14,457 bases of DNA from an uncultured delta proteobacterium. Its GTDB lineage: Bacteria; RBG-13-61-14; DRUE01. Positions 1 to 7,837 of the stretch are shown one piece after another; positions within the stretch are counted from its first letter, which is position 1, and every line of letters begins with the position of its first letter. Under the pieces are notes generated by a model that did no database searches, was not told where the DNA came from, and was given only the letters and a program-made list of their open reading frames with translations. The stretch lies in the NCBI GenBank assembly GCA_903930515.1, contig CAIYYW010000370.1:1-14457 (forward strand). Direction: 5' to 3'. Made by a program: the position numbers and the translations under genes.

Positions 1-578
1 AATCGCGAGGAAAACCCGGGCTCTGCCTGCGAATGTATTTCCATAAGCCGGAGCGGATAAATTTTCAGGAGATATTCAATCCCCTGGTCCGGCCCGATCT
101 TTTCCCAAAGGGTCAGCCGATCCCCTTCAACAAAAACCCGGTCTTGGTCCGCCCTGATTTTCCCGGACAAAGCCCGGAGCGAGACCAGCAGCAGCCGGAC
201 CAGATCCTGTTCATAAAAGCGGTCGGCTTGCTCGGGAAATTCCGGAAGCCAATCCGCTCGGTTGGAATACGCGGTCCGTCCCAGGAAATCCAAAAAAAGG
301 AAGGAATCGTCTTCCATTTCCAGTTGGAAAATAGGCTGGCCGATGGGCAGGTATGCGTAAACCAAGGCCCGGACTTTTTCTCCCGGCTCCAGATATATTT
401 CTCCCGAGAAAAATCCCTCCGGGCTGAGAGCCTGAAAGCCCGCGGAGATCGGGGGGCGTTTTTGCGACCGATATTTTTCCAAAAGCTCCGGCCCTGCGGC
501 CGCGGGTTTCAGGCAGACTTCTTTCGCGCAGGCGCAAAGCGATGCCAGGATCAAAATCGGGATCCATATTTTTGCCAT
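1..578 (-). CDS. Partial small lipoprotein, possibly LolB-like fold (C-terminus outside window)
   Basis: Seen: an open frame of 192 full codons from ATG at 578 to the left edge, with no stop, so the gene is incomplete here. The N-terminus is MAKIWIPILILASLCAC, a short hydrophobic signal ending in a lipobox-like LCA-C, so export and lipid anchoring are likely. Residues of about 40-100 alternate in a beta-rich pattern (FSGEIYLEPGEKVRALVYAY, then PIGQPIFQLEMEDD), which recalls LolB-type or DUF4292-type outer-membrane lipoproteins. That resemblance is by eye only. A GGGGAG lies only 2 nt before the ATG, an unusually tight spacing. The gene is 38 nt downstream of the MFS transporter on the same strand, so the two are probably co-transcribed. 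Other frames over this stretch are Pro/Arg/Gly-rich and look like shadows. Function is unknown. Confidence 0.7.
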   Translation of the reverse strand, partial: MAKIWIPILILASLCACAKEVCLKPAAAGPELLEKYRSQKRPPISAGFQALSPEGFFSGEIYLEPGEKVRALVYAYLPIGQPIFQLEMEDDSFLFLDFLGRTAYSNRADWLPEFPEQADRFYEQDLVRLLLVSLRALSGKIRADQDRVFVEGDRLTLWEKIGPDQGIEYLLKIYPLRLMEIHSQAEPGFSSR

Positions 579-616
579 CGCTCCCCAGCATAAATAAAAA
601 GCAGGCATAGGGCAAA

Positions 617-1978
617 TCAGGTCCGGGGATTTTCGGTTTCCTTGCGGCCCCGGCCGAGCAGGACCAGGATGGTTGCGACGAGATCCAGAATAATAAATCC
701 GATATAGGCGTAATTATAGGAATGAGTCAGGTCAAAGCTTTGTCCCATCATCAGATAGCCACCGCTCTGGAGCAGCAGGAACAGGCCGATGTAGCCGTAA
801 ACTTTGGGGAAATGTTCCCGGCCGAAGAATCCGGCGACCACGATGGGAAAGGTGCTCACCACTCCCCCCATCCCGAACCCGAACAGGATGATAAAGATTG
901 AAATCCAGAAGGTATTCCTGGCAAAAAGCAGGATGGCCAGCCCGGCCACCTGGAAGAGAAAAGAAACCGCGACCACCTTGCATCCGTCAAAGCTGTCGCA
1001 GAGCCTTCCCCATCCGTATTTGCCGACCGTGCCCAGCAAGGCGGTCAGGACCATCATCGCCATCGCCTGATCGTCCGAGAAACCGATGTCGGAAAACCTG
1101 GGCTTGAGCTGGATCATCACTCCCACCACCGGCATCATCGCCAACCCATAAGCCAGCCCGACCATCCAGAACGCACGGGCGCGAAGGAAGTGCGCCAAAG
1201 GCGGAAGCCTGGTTTCCAGCTCGCCCGCGGTCAGCGGGGCGGGAGATTCCCGTCCCATATCCGTTTCTCGTTCCTGGCTCGCCGTTCCCGGTTTTTCCGG
1301 CTTAATCCCATCCACGACCATTCCGTAATCCTCCGGCCTTTTTTTCATAAATAAGGCCGCGGAGGAAATCACCAGGACCCAGGTCATCAAGCCGATGACC
1401 ATGAACATTGTTGGGAGGTCGTATTTTTTTAACAGGAATAAAGCCAAGGGCGGGATCAAAACCCCGGAGAGGGACACCCCGGCGATGGAAATTCCCAGGG
1501 CTTTTCCGCGTTTTTTTTCAAACCAGTATGAGACCGCGGTATTGGGGACAATGCCGTGAAAGGCGCCGTTGCTGATGAAAAGAAAAGCGGAGAAGAGATA
1601 AAACAGGCCGAGTTGATGGGTCCGCCCCATCAGGGTGAAGCTGATCCCGGAGCAGAACGCCCCGATCAGCATCAGGGGCCTGGCCCCGTATTTCCGGATC
1701 AGCCTCCCGTAAAGCACCTGGGTGAGCAGGCCGACTGCCACGCCCAGGCTGGGCGCGATATTGATCTCGGTCCGGGACCATCCGTTCTGTCGGCAGATCG
1801 GCTCCAGCCATGCGTTAAAGCTGTAAAAGCCGGTGCCGGTGGCCATAAAATTCGCCATAAATGTGGACAGCACCACCAGCCATCCGTAAAATTTTCTCGG
1901 TTCCCTTTCCAAAACAACTCCTGAAACAAGTTTATTCGGATCAACTCCGACCCATCGGGCGAGAAAATATCTGGCCAT
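617..1978 (-). CDS. MFS transporter, monocarboxylate/oxalate-formate antiporter type
   Basis: A 12-helix major facilitator superfamily permease of up to 453 residues, in the inner membrane. The opening KFYGWLVVLSTF, the segment PNTAVSYWFEKKRGKALGI and the charged central loop (about residues 211-262, MKKRPEDYG followed by a polar stretch) fit the MCT/OFA-like group that carries small carboxylates. The substrate cannot be read from sequence. The ATG at 1978 has no clear ribosome binding site and adds 22 residues not typical of the family. A TTG at 1912 is preceded by AGGAG (1922-1918) at 5 nt spacing and starts just before the conserved KFYGW, so the real protein may be 431 residues (617-1912). 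The gene is 149 nt downstream of the DUF3160 pair and 38 nt upstream of the partial lipoprotein. A DUF3160 functional link is not shown. Confidence 0.9.
   Translation of the reverse strand: MARYFLARWVGVDPNKLVSGVVLEREPRKFYGWLVVLSTFMANFMATGTGFYSFNAWLEPICRQNGWSRTEINIAPSLGVAVGLLTQVLYGRLIRKYGARPLMLIGAFCSGISFTLMGRTHQLGLFYLFSAFLFISNGAFHGIVPNTAVSYWFEKKRGKALGISIAGVSLSGVLIPPLALFLLKKYDLPTMFMVIGLMTWVLVISSAALFMKKRPEDYGMVVDGIKPEKPGTASQERETDMGRESPAPLTAGELETRLPPLAHFLRARAFWMVGLAYGLAMMPVVGVMIQLKPRFSDIGFSDDQAMAMMVLTALLGTVGKYGWGRLCDSFDGCKVVAVSFLFQVAGLAILLFARNTFWISIFIILFGFGMGGVVSTFPIVVAGFFGREHFPKVYGYIGLFLLLQSGGYLMMGQSFDLTHSYNYAYIGFIILDLVATILVLLGRGRKETENPRT
1918..1923 (-). promoter_or_regulatory. Shine-Dalgarno site supporting a TTG start for the MFS gene
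   Basis: On the minus strand CAGGAG is followed by TTGTT and then an in-frame TTG at 1912-1910. This is the only good ribosome binding site near the 5' end of the transporter. The annotated-style ATG at 1978 is preceded by CCGAAAGATT, which is poor. Confidence 0.45.
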
Positions 1979-2127
1979 AATCTTTCGGGATTGTCAAAAG
2001 CGGCGAAGGATATCCAGACCTGAACCATCAGGGTCAATCTTTTGATATTTGTTTTCAGCCGAATTTGCTTGCGCCAAAGATTCTGCGCAAACCACAAAAA
2101 CGGTTCTGGCAAATAAATTATTTGGAA

Positions 2128-4416
2128 TTATCGCGCCGCAAAACTCCCGGTCCAATCAGGCAATTCCGGGCCTTTTCCGCTCTGGAGCAATTCCCTCCAT
2201 TTCTCGTCGGTGAGCCGGTCGGACATCGGCTGCTTGAACTCGTAATAGGAATAAACCGGCCCGGCTCCGATCAGGATATGTCCTTGAGGAAGTTTGTAAG
2301 CGACCAGCATCAGGCGCAAGTATCCGGTGCCTTCCTCCAGGACCTGCCGGGTGTTCTGGTCGGTATGCACATCCGCGATCAAAGTGGTTTTCTGGGTGGA
2401 TGCGCCCGCGCCGGTGACAATGGCGTTGATATTTTCCGCAAAATCCTTGATGAAATCATAGTCCGCTTGCGTCAGCTTCTGATTCGCCAGTTCCCGGGTG
2501 GAAATATCCAGCAGTCTGCTCAGGACCGATTCCAGTTCCTTCAGCCGTCCCTTGCTCTCCGGGTCCAGGACCTTGAGGTCGTCCAGGCCCTTGATGGTCA
2601 TCCGGGTCAGGGCAACCAGCCGGGCGTAAAATTCCGGCGCCGGCTCCACATAACCGACCACGGGGAATTGCGGCTCCGGGGGCGCCGCGGCTTCCGCGGT
2701 GATGGTCATCGTGTAGCTCTGCTTGGCGTAAAGGATGGTATCGTGCCGGAGCGCGGACCAGCTTCCGAGCGCGGCGTTCAACTCCTTGTCCTTCCAGGCA
2801 TCGGTGCTCATAAAGGTTGGCCAGCCCTGCCCGCCCGGTTCCGCGATCAAAGATTTAAGCGCGTAGAGCCAGGACCAATACAGGTTTTGGTTCCAATCTT
2901 TTTCCGGCACCGCGTCAAATTGCTTTTTCAGCTTGTCAAAAGTTTCCTGGTACCGGCCGTATTGGGAATCGCCCAGGGTGTCCATGATCACTGGCGCGCG
3001 CTTGGACCCGAGCACGGCCATCACATCCAGCCCTCTTGGGAAAACGCGGATACACCCGACATCCGGGATGCAGGCGGTGGTGAAGCCATTTTTCCCGGTC
3101 AGGCTATCTATGGTCGGAGAAACCAACTGTCCGAGGATGAAGGAATCCGGGACATAGCGCTGTCCCATAAAGCGGAATCCCTGGGTCTTGGCCAGGGTGC
3201 GGACCAATTGCTCCGGGGTCATTGCGCGGTTTTTTTCAAAATCCAAATTCACCCCGGACTGGCCGGTTCCGGAATAAATGGCCGGCTGCCGCATCGCGGC
3301 GATTTTGGCCTGGAAAGACAGGAAGGTTTTATCATCAGACAGTTGGCCCGGCTTGAACTTGGTTCCGAATATTGAGCGCAAGGCATCCTGATAGTCATAA
3401 ATGGTCAGGTCATCCGCAAACCCGACATAATACGCGCTCACCGCGTAAATCCGGTTCCACTTGGAGATCAGCGGCTGGTTGTCCACCTTAAGCTCGCTCG
3501 CGAGTCCGGCAATCGCGGTCGCAAGGATACTCTGAATTTTCGCTTCCTCCGGACTGACCAGGGCGTTGATCGCGAACGGCCCGTATTCTTTGTCGCCCTT
3601 GATCAACAGGGTCATCCTCCCATACCACATCATCGCCTTGAAATATCTTTTCAAGTTTTCGCTCTGGGTGTAATGACCGCGCGGGACATATTGCGAATAA
3701 TCCTCGGCATAAGTGAAGAGGGATTTTTCTTTGACTTCCTTCTCAGTCGGAAATCCCGCGTGCTTTTCAATCTGGTCCAGCTCCCAACTCACTTTATCCT
3801 TGACCGCTTTGGGAACTTCCGCCTCGGGCTTGAGCAGTTTCAATCCCACCGTGAAATAGGCGGTTCCCTTGAGATAAGCCTGCTGGGTCGGCCCGGAAGC
3901 GGAGTTAGCCCGAAGCAGCATTTCCTGTTGCATAACCTTGCTCACCTTGATCAAGTCCGGATAAAATTCTTTCTCCTCGATCCGCTTCAAGGTCTCGTCA
4001 AATTGAATGTGATACAGATGAAGCAAAGAGTCGCTGGTCACGAACACCGGCAGATCCATCTTCTTGATCTGCTTATATGCTTCCACCACATCGTCGTTGC
4101 CGCCCCAAGCCACGGTCACCAATCCTTTTTTCAGAAGCAGTTCCGCGCCGGCTTTCGGGCTCAGCAGATAGGAAACCTTGGCATAGTTTTGAATCTGGGC
4201 CGGCTTGAGCGGGAGAGGATATGACGGCACCGCCGGGTTGATGGCAGCCTTGACCGGTTCGTAGTATTTGCCGAACTGGTCTTTCAGGCTCGGACCGCTC
4301 AAGGGCGCTGGAAGCATAATTTCTTTTTCCCCGGCCAGGCTTTTGCAATGGATCAGGACCCCGAGCAAGAGCAGGCCGGAAAAAAATCCCAGGTAACTGA
4401 TTCTAAATCTCTTCAT
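2128..4416 (-). CDS. DUF3160 family exported protein, downstream copy
   Basis: Recognised as DUF3160 from the block DSLLHLYHIQFDETLK (from residue 129) and overall architecture; the family has no established function. It has 762 residues. The N-terminus is a hydrophobic signal (residues about 8-22) followed by HCKSLAGEKE. The -1 position before the Cys is His, so this is not a good lipobox, and signal peptidase I cleavage after SLA is more likely. Conserved blocks shared with the neighbouring paralog include residues 200-280 (SQYVPRGHYT at 241), RFMGQRYVPDSF at 415, LGDSQYGRYQET at 481, GSWSALRHDTILY at 551, and the ADVHTDQNT and GPVYSYYEFKQPMSDRLTDEKW blocks near the C-terminus. It has a Cys pair (C449, C455) absent from its paralog. 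A strong AGGAG sits 7 nt before the ATG. It starts 23 nt after the paralog's stop, so it is probably co-transcribed with it. Confidence 0.93.
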   Translation of the reverse strand: MKRFRISYLGFFSGLLLLGVLIHCKSLAGEKEIMLPAPLSGPSLKDQFGKYYEPVKAAINPAVPSYPLPLKPAQIQNYAKVSYLLSPKAGAELLLKKGLVTVAWGGNDDVVEAYKQIKKMDLPVFVTSDSLLHLYHIQFDETLKRIEEKEFYPDLIKVSKVMQQEMLLRANSASGPTQQAYLKGTAYFTVGLKLLKPEAEVPKAVKDKVSWELDQIEKHAGFPTEKEVKEKSLFTYAEDYSQYVPRGHYTQSENLKRYFKAMMWYGRMTLLIKGDKEYGPFAINALVSPEEAKIQSILATAIAGLASELKVDNQPLISKWNRIYAVSAYYVGFADDLTIYDYQDALRSIFGTKFKPGQLSDDKTFLSFQAKIAAMRQPAIYSGTGQSGVNLDFEKNRAMTPEQLVRTLAKTQGFRFMGQRYVPDSFILGQLVSPTIDSLTGKNGFTTACIPDVGCIRVFPRGLDVMAVLGSKRAPVIMDTLGDSQYGRYQETFDKLKKQFDAVPEKDWNQNLYWSWLYALKSLIAEPGGQGWPTFMSTDAWKDKELNAALGSWSALRHDTILYAKQSYTMTITAEAAAPPEPQFPVVGYVEPAPEFYARLVALTRMTIKGLDDLKVLDPESKGRLKELESVLSRLLDISTRELANQKLTQADYDFIKDFAENINAIVTGAGASTQKTTLIADVHTDQNTRQVLEEGTGYLRLMLVAYKLPQGHILIGAGPVYSYYEFKQPMSDRLTDEKWRELLQSGKGPELPDWTGSFAAR
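3663..3861. repeat. Near-identical DNA segment shared by the two DUF3160 genes, copy A
   Basis: Bases 3663-3780 are identical over 118 bp to 6008-6125. After 16 bp with 5 mismatches, a further 65 bp (3797-3861) are identical to 6142-6206, giving 194 of 199 matching by hand count. Flanking DNA is clearly more diverged; the next 90 bp or so beyond 3861 align poorly. Codon third positions are conserved too, so protein constraint alone does not explain it. Confidence 0.9.
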
Positions 4417-4439
4417 CTTCCCTCTCCTTTTTCCCCGGC

Positions 4440-6758
4440 TTATTCTTCCGGCGAGCCCAGCAATCCGTTTCCCGCGGATCCGGTAAAGCCGGCAAAAGTT
4501 TTAGTCCAGTCCGGAAGCGCCGGCGCTTTTCCAGATTCCAGCATCGCCCTCCATTTTTCATCCGTGAGCCGGTCCGACATCGGCTGCTTGAACTCGTAAT
4601 AGGAATAGACCGGGCCGACCCCCACCAGGATATGCCCTTCCGGAAGTTTATACGCGACCAGAATCAGCCTCAAATACCCGGTCGCTTCTTCTAATACCTT
4701 GCCCGTGTTCTGGTCGGTATGCACATCCGCCACCAGGGTGGTCTTCTGAGTGGCATTTCCCGTGCCGGTGACAATGGAATTTATGTTGGCGGCAAAATCC
4801 TTGATGAAATCATAATCCGATTGTGTCAGCTTCTGGTTCGCAAGCTCCCGCGTGGAAATATCCAGCAATCTGTTCAATACCCCGTCCAGGTCTTGCAGCC
4901 GACTCTTGCTTTCCTGATCCAGGACCTTCAGTCCGGAAAGTCCTTTCTCCGTCATCCGGGTGAGCGCGATCAGCCTTGCGTAAAATTCCGGCGCCGGCTC
5001 CACATATCCTACCACCGGAAGTTCCCGTGGCATCGGCTCAGCCGAGGTGGTGTGAATGCCCGGGGTGTAGCTCTGCTTGACATAAAGAATAGTATCGTGC
5101 CGGAGCGCGGCCCAGCTCCCGAGCGCGGCGTTCAGTTCCTTGTCCTTCCAGGCGTCGGTCTGCATAAAGGTGGGCCAGCCCTGCCCGGCCGGCTCCGCGA
5201 CCAAAGATTTAAGCGCATAGAGCCAGCTCCAGTAAAGGTTCTGGTTCCAATCTTTTTCCGGAACCGCGTCAAATTGCTTTTTCAGCTTGTCAAGTGTTTC
5301 CTGGTAGCGGCCGTATTGGGAATCGCCCAGGGTGTCCATGATTTTTGGAGCGCGCTTTGATCCGAGCACCGCCATCACATCCAGCCCGCGCGGAAAAGCT
5401 CTGACATAACCGAAATCCTCCACATAGTAAGAGGTGAAGCCGGGTTGACCGGTAAGTATATCAATGGTAGGCGCGACCATCTGGCTGAGGATGAACGAAT
5501 CCGGAACATAGCGCTGTCCCATAAACCGGAAGCCCTGGGTCTTGGCCAGGATTTCCACTAACTGCTCCGGCTTTAAGGAGCCTTCCTTGTCCATATCAAT
5601 GGCTGAAGCTCCGGTCCCGGAATAGATCGCGGGCTGGCGCAGGAGCGCGATTTTGGCCTGGAAGTTGAGAAAGGTTTTGTCATCCATCAGCCGGCTGGGC
5701 TTGAACTTGGTTCCCAACACGGCCCGCAAAGCGTCCTGATATTCATAAATGGTCAGGTCATCGGAAAAGCCCACATAGTAAGCGCTCACCGCGTAAATCC
5801 GATTCCATTTTTCAATCAGGGGCTGGTTGTCAACCTTGAGTTCGCCCGCCAGTCCGGAGATGACCGCGGCCAGAATGGTCTGGGTTTTGGCTTCCGCCGG
5901 AGACACTAACGCCTTTTCCATCGGACCGAATTTAGGGTCGCCCTTGATCAACAGGGTCATTCTTCCATACCACATCATCGCCTTGAAATATCTCTTCAGC
6001 TCCTCGGTCTGGGTGTAATGACCGCGCGGGACATATTGCGAATAATCCTCGGCATAAGTGAAGAGGGATTTTTCTTTGACTTCCTTCTCAGTCGGAAATC
6101 CCGCGTGCTTTTCAATCTGGTCCAGTTCCCAGTTCACCTTGTCCTTGACCGCTTTGGGAACTTCCGCCTCGGGCTTGAGCAGTTTCAATCCCACCGTGAA
6201 ATAGGCCACTCCCTTGAGATACGCGGGCTTGGTGGATTCCGGGCTGGTCTGATACAGTTTCAGAAGCTCGGCCTGCATCGCCTGGCTGATCTTGATCAGG
6301 TCCGGATAAAATTCCTTCTGCTCGATCTGCTTCAAGGTCTCGTCAAACTGGATGTGGTAGAGATGAAGGAGCGAATCCGCGGTGACAAACACCGGGAGGT
6401 CCATTTGCTTGATCGCCTGATAGGCCTTGACCACATCGTCCTGAGCTCCCCAGTTGATGGTGACCAGGCCGTTCTTGCTCAAAAGGTCTTTGGCCGCCTG
6501 GTCAACAATCAAGCCGGAGATTTTATTGAAATTATAAATGTCTCCGGGCTTGAGCGGGAGCGGATAGGAGGGCACGGCCGGCTGGAGCTGGAATTTCACC
6601 GGCTGATAATATTTCCCGAACTGGCCCAAGAGGTCCGGGCTTTGGTTGGTCGCAGGCAGGTTGAATTCTTTTTCCAGCGCGGAAGCTTTGCATTGGATCA
6701 GGATGGCGAGGATCAGGGCGGTCAGACCGGCTTGGCAGAAAATTCTGGACTGTTTCAT
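4440..6758 (-). CDS. DUF3160 family exported protein, upstream copy
   Basis: Tandem paralog of the gene next to it, 772 residues, collinear with it over nearly its full length. The signal-like N-terminus (residues about 9-22) ends ...LIQCKASALEKE; cleavage by signal peptidase I after ASA is the best guess, because the Gln before Cys makes a poor lipobox. The DUF3160 hallmark DSLLHLYHIQFDETLK begins at residue 128. Where the other copy has C449 and C455, this one has Tyr residues (FTSYYVEDFGYVRAFP). It carries an extra Gly/Ser-rich C-terminal tail (AGFTGSAGNGLLGSPEE). AGGAGG (6770-6765) lies 6 nt before the ATG and a promoter lies near 6798-6827, so this is the first gene of the operon. Role unknown; the many conserved His, Asp, Tyr and Trp residues would suit a periplasmic enzyme or glycan-related protein, but that is a guess. 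Confidence 0.93.
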   Translation of the reverse strand: MKQSRIFCQAGLTALILAILIQCKASALEKEFNLPATNQSPDLLGQFGKYYQPVKFQLQPAVPSYPLPLKPGDIYNFNKISGLIVDQAAKDLLSKNGLVTINWGAQDDVVKAYQAIKQMDLPVFVTADSLLHLYHIQFDETLKQIEQKEFYPDLIKISQAMQAELLKLYQTSPESTKPAYLKGVAYFTVGLKLLKPEAEVPKAVKDKVNWELDQIEKHAGFPTEKEVKEKSLFTYAEDYSQYVPRGHYTQTEELKRYFKAMMWYGRMTLLIKGDPKFGPMEKALVSPAEAKTQTILAAVISGLAGELKVDNQPLIEKWNRIYAVSAYYVGFSDDLTIYEYQDALRAVLGTKFKPSRLMDDKTFLNFQAKIALLRQPAIYSGTGASAIDMDKEGSLKPEQLVEILAKTQGFRFMGQRYVPDSFILSQMVAPTIDILTGQPGFTSYYVEDFGYVRAFPRGLDVMAVLGSKRAPKIMDTLGDSQYGRYQETLDKLKKQFDAVPEKDWNQNLYWSWLYALKSLVAEPAGQGWPTFMQTDAWKDKELNAALGSWAALRHDTILYVKQSYTPGIHTTSAEPMPRELPVVGYVEPAPEFYARLIALTRMTEKGLSGLKVLDQESKSRLQDLDGVLNRLLDISTRELANQKLTQSDYDFIKDFAANINSIVTGTGNATQKTTLVADVHTDQNTGKVLEEATGYLRLILVAYKLPEGHILVGVGPVYSYYEFKQPMSDRLTDEKWRAMLESGKAPALPDWTKTFAGFTGSAGNGLLGSPEE
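6008..6206. repeat. Near-identical DNA segment shared by the two DUF3160 genes, copy B
   Basis: Partner of the segment at 3663-3861, in direct orientation and 2345 bp away. It encodes the region around AEDYSQYVPRGHYTQ and WELDQIEKHAGFPTEKEV. The pair is best read as a gene-conversion tract or a recent homologous exchange within an older duplication. Confidence 0.9.
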
Positions 6759-6797
6759 TTTTACCCTCCTATTTTTTGAGCCTTTACCTTTTCAATT

Positions 6798-6827
6798 ATT
6801 GTAGCTCTAAAGACAAGGACAAGGCAA
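6798..6827 (-). promoter_or_regulatory. Putative sigma70-type promoter of the DUF3160 operon
   Basis: On the minus strand TTGCCT (6827-6822) is followed by an 18-bp spacer and TACAAT (6803-6798), a 5/6 match to the -10 consensus. Transcription would start near 6791, giving a leader of about 30-35 nt that holds the AGGAGG ribosome binding site (6770-6765). Confidence 0.5.
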
Positions 6828-6933
6828 AAAGGTTTCCCAAATGCGCTAAACAGTGAAGGATGTCGCGCTTTTCACCCATTGTGAAGCGTGGCCCGTTCCC
6901 CTGCTTATTGAAAATCCACCGATCATAGTTAAG

Positions 6934-7812
6934 ATGATGGCTATGGAATATGACTGGCCGGTGTTTAGGCCTCCCAGCGAGGCGGATTCTTTGATTATCC
7001 AGGCGACCCTGGGGTGTTCGGCCAACACCTGCAAGTTCTGCTATATGTATAAGACCAAGAAGTTCCGGGTGAGGCCTGCGGAAGATGTGCTCAAAGACCT
7101 GCAATGGTGCGCCAAACACGAGCGGGGCGTGACCCGGATTTTTATCGCGGACGGAGACGGCCTCGCGGTTCCGTCCCGGGAGTTGGTCAGGATCATCCGA
7201 AGCTGCTATGAGTTGTTCCCGGATCTGGAGCGGGTGACCAGTTACGCCAACCCGAAGAATTTGCTGGAAAAGAGCGAAGCGGAACTGAAGGAAATCCGCC
7301 AAGCCGGTTTGACAATGATCTATTATGGGATTGAGTCGGGAGACGATGATTTGCTGGAAAAGATCAAAAAGCAGGCCACCGCGCAGGAGATGGCGGAAGG
7401 ATGCGCCAAGGCTCACCGGGCCGGGATGGAAATTTCGGTCACCGTGCTTTTGGGCTTGGCCGGAAAAAATGGAAGCGAGAACCACGCGACCCGGACCGCG
7501 GCGGTTTTGAACCGGATCAGCCCGCGCTATATCTCGGCCCTGACCCTGATGCTGGGACCGTTTGAGAAAAATTACGCCAAAGCGATGGGGAAGGATTTTG
7601 AATTCCTGGACAAGCTGGATTTCCTTCAAGAACTGAAATGGATGATCTCAGGACTGGCGGTAAAAAATTCCGTATTCCGCTCCAATCACGCTTCCAACTA
7701 TCTGCCGCTCAAGGGCGATCTGCCCAAAGACCAGGCGCGTCTCCTGGAAACCATTGCATACGGCTTGAAGCATCCGGAAACCCTCAAGCCCGAGGAATTC
7801 CGGGCGCTCTGA
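6934..7812 (+). CDS. Radical SAM protein, small single-domain type
   Basis: About 292 residues. The cluster motif is GCSANTCKFC, i.e. Cys28-X4-Cys33-X2-Cys36, preceded by RPPSEADSLIIQATLG and followed by MYKTKKFRVRP. This CX4CX2C arrangement is characteristic of a group of COG1032-like radical SAM proteins rather than a broken CX3CX2C. Later motifs are the glycine-rich IFIADGDG segment and YYGIESGDDDLLEKI, both typical of the SAM-binding barrel. No B12-binding or SPASM domain is present. The frame is open further upstream to a GTG at 6853, but family members start just before the RPPSEA segment, so one of the clustered ATGs (6934, 6937, 6943) is preferred; none has a strong ribosome binding site. 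It is divergent from the DUF3160 operon and convergent with the hydrolase. Substrate unknown. Confidence 0.88.
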   Translation: MMAMEYDWPVFRPPSEADSLIIQATLGCSANTCKFCYMYKTKKFRVRPAEDVLKDLQWCAKHERGVTRIFIADGDGLAVPSRELVRIIRSCYELFPDLERVTSYANPKNLLEKSEAELKEIRQAGLTMIYYGIESGDDDLLEKIKKQATAQEMAEGCAKAHRAGMEISVTVLLGLAGKNGSENHATRTAAVLNRISPRYISALTLMLGPFEKNYAKAMGKDFEFLDKLDFLQELKWMISGLAVKNSVFRSNHASNYLPLKGDLPKDQARLLETIAYGLKHPETLKPEEFRAL

Positions 7813-7837
7813 TTTTTTCAGCGCGGTTCCAGATCGC

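Noticed and set aside
33-615. Plus-strand frame 33-593 and minus-strand frame 211-615 over the left-edge lipoprotein
   Set aside because: The minus frame from 578 has a signal peptide, a lipobox-like site and beta-type periodicity. The others are low-quality Pro/Arg/Gly-rich translations in the remaining frames.
2067-2092. Inverted repeat GCTTGCGC/GCGCAAAC with a 10-nt loop, 35 nt or more past the DUF3160 operon end
   Set aside because: The stem is 8 bp with a G-U pair and no U-run follows on either strand, so it is not a convincing terminator. No other function is evident.
3673-6779. Long plus-strand open frames opposite both DUF3160 genes (3673-4224 and 6018-6779), sharing the same first 35 or so residues
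   Set aside because: They are antisense shadows. Their similarity to each other comes from the conserved DUF3160 DNA, and the predicted proteins have no recognisable fold or binding site for ribosomes.
6853-6933. Upstream extension of the radical SAM frame from a GTG at 6853
   Set aside because: Those residues have no family counterpart, and the clustered ATGs at 6934-6943 sit at the usual start position of this family.
7022-7047. Possible defective radical SAM motif because of CX4CX2C instead of CX3CX2C
   Set aside because: This spacing, in the context GCSxNxCxFC, is normal for a known group of radical SAM proteins; it is not damage.
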